Shown piece after piece: positions 59,491 through 64,000 of a DNA stretch of 64,000 nt. The notes below the pieces were generated by a model. That model made no database searches. It was not told where the DNA came from and worked only from the letters and a program-made list of their open reading frames with translations. How positions within the stretch are numbered: position 1 is the stretch's first letter; each line of letters begins with the position of its first letter. The stretch comes from Collimonas sp. PA-H2 (GTDB lineage Bacteria; Pseudomonadota; Gammaproteobacteria; Burkholderiales; Burkholderiaceae_D): the NCBI RefSeq assembly GCF_002564105.1, contig NZ_PDBX01000001.1, positions 1,550,001 through 1,614,000 of the forward strand, in the 5' to 3' direction. Made by a program: the position numbers and the translations under genes.

Positions 59491-60606
59491 TTACTGGCTC
59501 GCCCCCAAGTCCAACGCTTGTTTTTTTGACACCTCAGCCTGCTGTTTCAACTCTTCCCGTTCGTCTTCGGTCAGATGGGTAGGCCAGCCTATCATCTGCT
59601 CTTCGACCACCGTCGCCATGGCGGCAATCCAGCCGGGCGCCTGGTTCAGGCAGGGGATGAAATGGAATTCCTTGCCGCCCGCATGCAAGAAATCCTGCTT
59701 GGCCTCGATCGCGATCTCTTCCAAGGTCTCAAGACAGTCGCTGGTAAAACCCGGACACATGACGTCGACCCGCTTGACTCCTTGCTTGGCCAGCGCCTGC
59801 AAGGTCGGCGCGGTGTAAGGCTGCAGCCATTCCGCCTTGCCGAAGCGCGACTGGAAGGTAAGCTGGTACTGCTCCGGCCCCAGCCCCAGCTGCTGAGCCA
59901 GCAGGCGCGCGGTCTTTTGGCATTCGCAGTGATAGGGATCGCCCAGCAGCAAACTGCGCTTCGGCACGCCATGAAAACTCATGATCAGCTTGTCAGGCGC
60001 GCCGTGCATGGCCCAATAAGCCAGGACTGAATCTTTCAGGGCTTGGATATAGGCTTCGTGATCGTGATAATGCTTGATGAAACGCAGTTCCGGCACGTTG
60101 CGAACTTGCGCATAGTGGGCAAACACGGCGTCGTAGATCGATGCCGTGGTGGTCGCCGAATACTGCGGATAGGCCGGCAGCACCAGAACGCGTTCGCAGC
60201 CATCGGCTTTCAGCTGTTCCAGCACCTCCCCTATGGCAGGACTGCCGTAGCGCATGGCGTAAGCCACCTGCACCCGATGTCCGCGCTGGCCCAGATAGCC
60301 GCGCAACAGCGTAGCCTGCTTGCTGGTATGGACTTTCAGCGGCGAACCGTCGTTGCTCCAGATCGAAGCGTATTTATGCGCCGACTTGCTGGAACGGAAC
60401 GGCAATATCACGCCGTGCAGGATCAGCCACCAGATCGCGCGCGGGATTTCCACCACGCGCGGATCCGACAGGAATTGCTTGAGGTAGCGCCGCACCGCCT
60501 TGGTGGTGGGCGCATCCGGCGTCCCCAGATTGACCAGCAGCACGGCGGTCTTGCCGCTCTTGCCGCTGTTGCCATGTATGAACGGAGGTTCTTTCAGAAA
60601 TGCCAT
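59491..60606 (-). CDS. hemH: Ferrochelatase
   Basis: A 371-residue ferrochelatase that inserts Fe2+ into protoporphyrin IX at the end of haem synthesis. Family marks: TAVLLVNLGTPDAPTTKAVRRYLKQFLSDPRVVEIP, YPQYSATTTASIYDA, MSFHGVPKR (active-site His), QSRFGKAEWLQPYT and DVMCPGFTSDCLETLEEI with the active-site Glu. Start MAFLKEPPFIHGN is the usual betaproteobacterial one. It sits between the chaperone genes and recN, about 30 bases after recN on the same strand. Confidence 0.97.
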   Translation of the reverse strand: MAFLKEPPFIHGNSGKSGKTAVLLVNLGTPDAPTTKAVRRYLKQFLSDPRVVEIPRAIWWLILHGVILPFRSSKSAHKYASIWSNDGSPLKVHTSKQATLLRGYLGQRGHRVQVAYAMRYGSPAIGEVLEQLKADGCERVLVLPAYPQYSATTTASIYDAVFAHYAQVRNVPELRFIKHYHDHEAYIQALKDSVLAYWAMHGAPDKLIMSFHGVPKRSLLLGDPYHCECQKTARLLAQQLGLGPEQYQLTFQSRFGKAEWLQPYTAPTLQALAKQGVKRVDVMCPGFTSDCLETLEEIAIEAKQDFLHAGGKEFHFIPCLNQAPGWIAAMATVVEEQMIGWPTHLTEDEREELKQQAEVSKKQALDLGASQ

Positions 60607-60636
60607 GCAAAGATGTCCAGGAAAATGACAGCGAGG

Positions 60637-62307
60637 TTAGAGAGCCAGCAGTTCGCGCGCGTGCTTGCGGGTAGTGGCAGTGATTTCCAGGCCGCCCAGC
60701 ATGCGGGCGATTTCTTCAATCCGGTTCTTGGCGTCGAGGCCATCGATCGCCGATACCGTTTTATTGCCCTGGCTTTGCTTGCTGACCTGGAAGTGCTGGT
60801 TGGCCTGGCTGGCGACCTGCGGCAAATGGGTAACGCACAAGACCTGGCGGTCCTGGCCCAGGCGTTTCAGCAAGCGCCCCACCACCTCGGCGACGCCGCC
60901 GCCGATGCCGCTGTCGACTTCGTCGAAAATCAGGGTCGGGGTGGCGGTCGAGCTGGAGGTGATCACTGAAATCGCCAGCGCGATACGCGCCAGCTCGCCG
61001 CCGGACGCCACCTTGGCCAGCGCCCGCGGCGCCACGCCGGCATGACCGGCCACCAGGAATTCCACTTGCTCGACGCCGTAGCTGGCCGGCTCGCAGGGGT
61101 TCAGCGCCACCGCAAAGCGGCCGCCGCTCATGCTCAAGTCCTGCATCGCCGCAGTCACCGCCGTGCCCAAGGCCTGCGCCGCCTTGGCGCGCGCTTTCGA
61201 CATCTTTTGCGCCAGCGCCAGATAGGCCGCTTTCAACTTTTCTTCCTGCGCGCGCATGGCGTCGAGGTCGCTGGCGTCGGCCAGCTGGCGCAACTGGCCG
61301 GACAGCGTCTCCAGTTCCTGCGGTAGTTCGTCCGGCGCCAGGCGGAACTTGCGCCCAGCCGAGTGGATCGCTTCCATGCGGTCTTCCACCTGATGCAGGC
61401 GCGCCGGATCGAGCTCGACCCGGCTCAGGTAATCATTCAAGGCATACACCGCTTCCTGCAGCTGGATGCGGGCCGGTTCCAGCGCTTCCAGCACCGGCTT
61501 GAGGCTGCTGTCGACATCCACCAGCTTGCCGATTTTCTGGTTCAGCGCCGACAGTTGCGACAGCATCGGCGGCGTGTCGTCCGCGTCGTTTTCAGAAATC
61601 ACGTTGAGCGCTTCCTGCGCCCCTTCGATCAGGCTGGCTGCATGCGACAGGCGGCTGTGTTCGTTGGTGATCTCATCCCATTCGCCCGGCTTGACCGCCA
61701 GTTTTTCCAGCTCTCCCACCTGCCATTCGAGCCGCTCGCGCTCCAGCAAGACGTTCTTGGCATTGGTTTCAAATTCTTCGCGCTGGCGCGCCAGCGAGCG
61801 CCAGCTTTTGAAAGCGGCGGCCAGCGCCAGCAGATCGTCGGACAAGCCGGCCTGGTCATCCAGCAGCAGCCGTTGCGCATCGTTTTTCAGCAGGGACTGA
61901 TGAGCGTGCTGGCCGTGGATATCGACCAGCATTTCGCCCAGCTCGCGCAGCTGGCCGGCAGTGGCGGCAACGCCGTTGATGAAGGCTTTCGAGCGGCCGG
62001 CGTTGTCGATCACGCGGCGCAGCAGGATGACGCCGTCTTCGCTGCCGAATTCATTGCGCTCCAGCCAGGCAATGACTTCAGCGTCGGCGCCGGCAGCCAT
62101 GGCGAACTCGGCCGTGACGTCGGCCTTGGCGGCGCCCTCGCGCACCACGCTGGCGTCGCCGCGGCCGCCCAGCGCCAGCGCCAGGGCATCGATCAGGATC
62201 GACTTGCCGGCGCCGGTTTCGCCGGTGAATACAGTAAAGCCAGCGGCGAACTCAAGCTCGATGGCATCGACAATGACAAAATCGCGGATGGAAAGTGTGC
62301 GCAGCAT
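60637..62307 (-). CDS. recN: DNA repair protein RecN
   Basis: A 556-residue SMC-like ATPase. Walker A is GETGAGKSILIDAL near residue 30; long coiled coils in the middle flank a hinge; the C-terminal half has LAKVASGGELARIALAI (ABC signature) and TLIFDEVDSGIGGGVAEVVG (Walker B). It acts in double-strand break repair. ATG 62307 (MLRTLSIRDFVIV) matches the family start; a TTG seven codons upstream is the alternative. No LexA box was found upstream, although recN is SOS-regulated in several bacteria. Followed by hemH. Confidence 0.96.
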   Translation of the reverse strand: MLRTLSIRDFVIVDAIELEFAAGFTVFTGETGAGKSILIDALALALGGRGDASVVREGAAKADVTAEFAMAAGADAEVIAWLERNEFGSEDGVILLRRVIDNAGRSKAFINGVAATAGQLRELGEMLVDIHGQHAHQSLLKNDAQRLLLDDQAGLSDDLLALAAAFKSWRSLARQREEFETNAKNVLLERERLEWQVGELEKLAVKPGEWDEITNEHSRLSHAASLIEGAQEALNVISENDADDTPPMLSQLSALNQKIGKLVDVDSSLKPVLEALEPARIQLQEAVYALNDYLSRVELDPARLHQVEDRMEAIHSAGRKFRLAPDELPQELETLSGQLRQLADASDLDAMRAQEEKLKAAYLALAQKMSKARAKAAQALGTAVTAAMQDLSMSGGRFAVALNPCEPASYGVEQVEFLVAGHAGVAPRALAKVASGGELARIALAISVITSSSTATPTLIFDEVDSGIGGGVAEVVGRLLKRLGQDRQVLCVTHLPQVASQANQHFQVSKQSQGNKTVSAIDGLDAKNRIEEIARMLGGLEITATTRKHARELLAL

Positions 62308-62414
62308 GGGAGTCTGGGAGTGGCTCAAAAATGGATGTCAATATAACGCGGACCGCCACCTCAGTGGCAAAGTCGCATGGGAATACAGAAACAACGCAGC
62401 TTACATGATCGCAA

Positions 62415-63344
62415 TTACTTCAGTTGCCCTTCCGCCGACGGGTACTCGTTCCAGTGCAGTTTCTGCCGCAAGGTGGCGTAGTAGCTCCAGCCGGCCGGAT
62501 GCAAAAAGGTGATGGTGTGCTCGGAGCGCCTGATCAGGATGCGGTCGCCATGCTGCAGGCTGGCCAGCGACTGCATGTCGAAATTGGCGCTCATGTCGCG
62601 GCCGTTGACGATCTCGATCACGATTTCGCTGCTATCCGGGATCACTATGGGCCGGTTCGACAACGCATGCGGCGCAATCGGCACCAGTACGATGCCGCCC
62701 AGCGAAGGATGCAGCAAGGGCCCGCCGGCGGACAGCGCATAGGCGGTGGAGCCGGTCGGCGTCGCCACGATCAGGCCGTCGGAACGCTGGTTGTACATGA
62801 AGCGGCCATCGACTTCGACCATCAGCTCCGCCATGCCGGAGCCGGCGCCGCGCGTCACCACCACGTCGTTGAACGCCAGCGCGCTGAAAATCTGCTGGCC
62901 GTCGCGCATCACAGCGCTCTGCAACAGGCTGCGGCGCTCGGATTCGACCTGGCCGTCGAGCATCTCGCCCAGCACCGGCAGCATCCGCTCCAGCGAAATA
63001 TCGGTAATGAAACCCAGCCGGCCCTGGTTGATGCCAATCAGCGGCACATCATAGGGCGCCAGCTGGCGTGCAATACCCAGCATGGTGCCGTCGCCGCCAA
63101 CAATGATGGCGGCATCGGCCTGTTCGCCGATCTGCTCCGGGGTCATGGCGGCGATGCCGGGCAAGGCGACATTCTGCGCGGTCTCGGCCTCCAGCACCAC
63201 GTGATGGCCGCGACCTTGCAGGAAATCGACGATTTCAGTCAGCGATTCGGAAATGCCGGCGGCAAAATACTTGCCGACGATCGCAATGGTCTTCGGCGCA
63301 GGTTCCGGCAAATTCGCTTGAGAAGGTAATTTTATAGGCCACAT
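62415..63344 (-). CDS. nadK: NAD kinase
   Basis: A 309-residue NAD+ kinase that makes NADP+. [11 protein letters not shown] carries the catalytic GGDGT motif with [32 protein letters not shown] and [15 protein letters not shown] are also diagnostic. The start at ATG 63344 (MWPIKLPSQ) was chosen because upstream frame sequence overlaps the divergent HAD gene. The N-terminus to about residue 17 is variable. Co-directional with recN, about 110 bases apart, as in many betaproteobacteria. The hrcA gene often found near here is not in the window. Confidence 0.97.
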   Translation of the reverse strand: MWPIKLPSQANLPEPAPKTIAIVGKYFAAGISESLTEIVDFLQGRGHHVVLEAETAQNVALPGIAAMTPEQIGEQADAAIIVGGDGTMLGIARQLAPYDVPLIGINQGRLGFITDISLERMLPVLGEMLDGQVESERRSLLQSAVMRDGQQIFSALAFNDVVVTRGAGSGMAELMVEVDGRFMYNQRSDGLIVATPTGSTAYALSAGGPLLHPSLGGIVLVPIAPHALSNRPIVIPDSSEIVIEIVNGRDMSANFDMQSLASLQHGDRILIRRSEHTITFLHPAGWSYYATLRQKLHWNEYPSAEGQLK

Positions 63345-63375
63345 GCTGGCGATTAGACCATAATTTAGGCTTGCA

Positions 63376-64000
63376 ATGAAGGATACGCACGTGGCTCTGA
63401 TGAATAATTCAACACCTTCCCCCCATTCGCAGCCGGACAAGCCGCAGATCATCAAAGCGGTTCTGTTCGATCTTGACGATACGCTATGGCCGATAGCGCC
63501 AGTGATCGCGCGCGCCGAACAAATCCTGTTCGAGTGGCTGCAGGCCAATGCCGAGGCGCTCACCCGCCAGTTCAGCATCGACAGCCTGCGCCAGCAGCGG
63601 CTGCAGCTGGTGGCTACCGATCCGGTGTTCCGCTTCGATCTGTGGAAGCTGCGCCACGCGGCGCTGAGCACTGCCCTCAGCAGCGTCGGCGAAGACCCGG
63701 CCAAGGCAGATGCCGCCATGGCCGTGTTTTCCGAAGCGCGCCATGCGGTGACGCCGTTCGCCGACGTCCAGCCGGTACTGAGCCGGCTGCAGCGCCGCCT
63801 GCCGCTGGGTACGGTCTCGAACGGCTTTGCCGACCTTGAGAAAATCGGCCTGGCCGGCCATTTCCAGGCCTCGATCGCAGCCCACAGCTTCGGCAGCGCC
63901 AAGCCCGATCCGGCTATCTTCCACGCCGCCTGCGCCGCCCTCAAGGTGGCGCCGCAGGAAGCCCTGTACGTCGGCGACGACCCCCTGCTGGACGTGGTCG
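63376..64000 (+). CDS. HAD family hydrolase (cut by window edge)
   Basis: A haloacid-dehalogenase hydrolase of which about 208 residues are visible: motif [18 protein letters not shown], motif [12 protein letters not shown], motif III around SAKPDPAIF and motif [13 protein letters not shown] at the edge. The helical cap lies between motifs I and II. Likely a small phosphatase of subfamily IA. Starts at ATG 63376 ([16 protein letters not shown]) or in-frame ATG 63400; the stop lies beyond 64000. Divergent from nadK. Confidence 0.92.
   Translation, partial: MKDTHVALMNNSTPSPHSQPDKPQIIKAVLFDLDDTLWPIAPVIARAEQILFEWLQANAEALTRQFSIDSLRQQRLQLVATDPVFRFDLWKLRHAALSTALSSVGEDPAKADAAMAVFSEARHAVTPFADVQPVLSRLQRRLPLGTVSNGFADLEKIGLAGHFQASIAAHSFGSAKPDPAIFHAACAALKVAPQEALYVGDDPLLDVV

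Noticed and set aside
62308..62414. Search for a LexA box before recN
   Set aside because: No CTG-N10-CAG in the gap; recN control by LexA is not supported here.

Overview
The window looks like chromosomal DNA of a betaproteobacterium of the Burkholderiales, most likely Oxalobacteraceae (a Collimonas- or Herbaspirillum-like genus). This is inferred from GC-rich coding sequence, the sucC / DUF2889 / recX / recA block, the purM-hda-HAD-pcnB-folK-deoxynucleoside kinase-panB block, an intracellular PHA depolymerase and many LysR, SDR and acyl-CoA enzymes. The genus cannot be proven from the sequence alone. I see no rRNA or tRNA genes, no CRISPR array, no intact transposase and no prophage.

Layout. 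1-3140: sucC (cut by the left edge), a DUF2889 gene, recX and recA with a LexA box. 3489-5258: secreted gamma-glutamyltransferase, followed by a small inverted-repeat mobile element. 5638-10807: a probable lysine / 2-aminoadipate degradation module (HglS-like 2-oxoadipate dioxygenase/decarboxylase, D-2-hydroxyglutarate-dehydrogenase-like flavoprotein, LysR regulator, ALDH7-type semialdehyde dehydrogenase). 11008-16763: an ACAD11-like acyl-CoA dehydrogenase, an APH-fold kinase, a histidine phosphatase and two SDRs, with a divergent LysR; this resembles phosphorylation-dependent 4-hydroxyacyl-CoA degradation. 16780-18021: an XRE regulator divergent from an SDR that has lost its catalytic Ser and Tyr. 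18022-18537: a gene-free stretch full of repeats. 18538-19572: a type-II (indolmycin-resistant class) tryptophanyl-tRNA synthetase. 19740-21259: a Tim44-domain membrane protein and a small secreted protein. 21407-26009: a TctDE-like two-component system and a DUF4212 / sodium:solute symporter pair.

26024-31004: a likely beta-amino-acid degradation operon (periplasmic binding protein, VpAT-like beta-transaminase, BKACE-type beta-keto acid cleavage enzyme, hotdog thioesterase) under a divergent IclR regulator with a perfect operator-like palindrome. 31019-45064: two sets of the poorly understood ATP-grasp / alpha-E / transglutaminase system. One is on the minus strand (DUF2126 transglutaminase, ATP-grasp fused to alpha-E, transglutaminase). 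The other is on the plus strand (ATP-grasp, alpha-E, transglutaminase, Anbu proteasome-like protease). PhaZ, a glutathione transferase and a cupin lie between them. This is the best candidate in the window for an incompletely described biological system.

45092-64000: mostly housekeeping genes (GNAT, panB, deoxynucleoside kinase, folK, pcnB, HAD, hda, AI-2E-family permease, purM, carbonic anhydrase, chalcone-isomerase-fold protein, dnaJ-dnaK-grpE with two sigma-32-type promoters, hemH, recN, nadK, and a HAD hydrolase cut by the right edge). A second copy of the mobile element lies after purM. Both copies sit at the dyad centre of a rho-independent terminator with a 12-bp target duplication, and both carry their own terminator at one end. 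This is the clearest unusual DNA-level observation.
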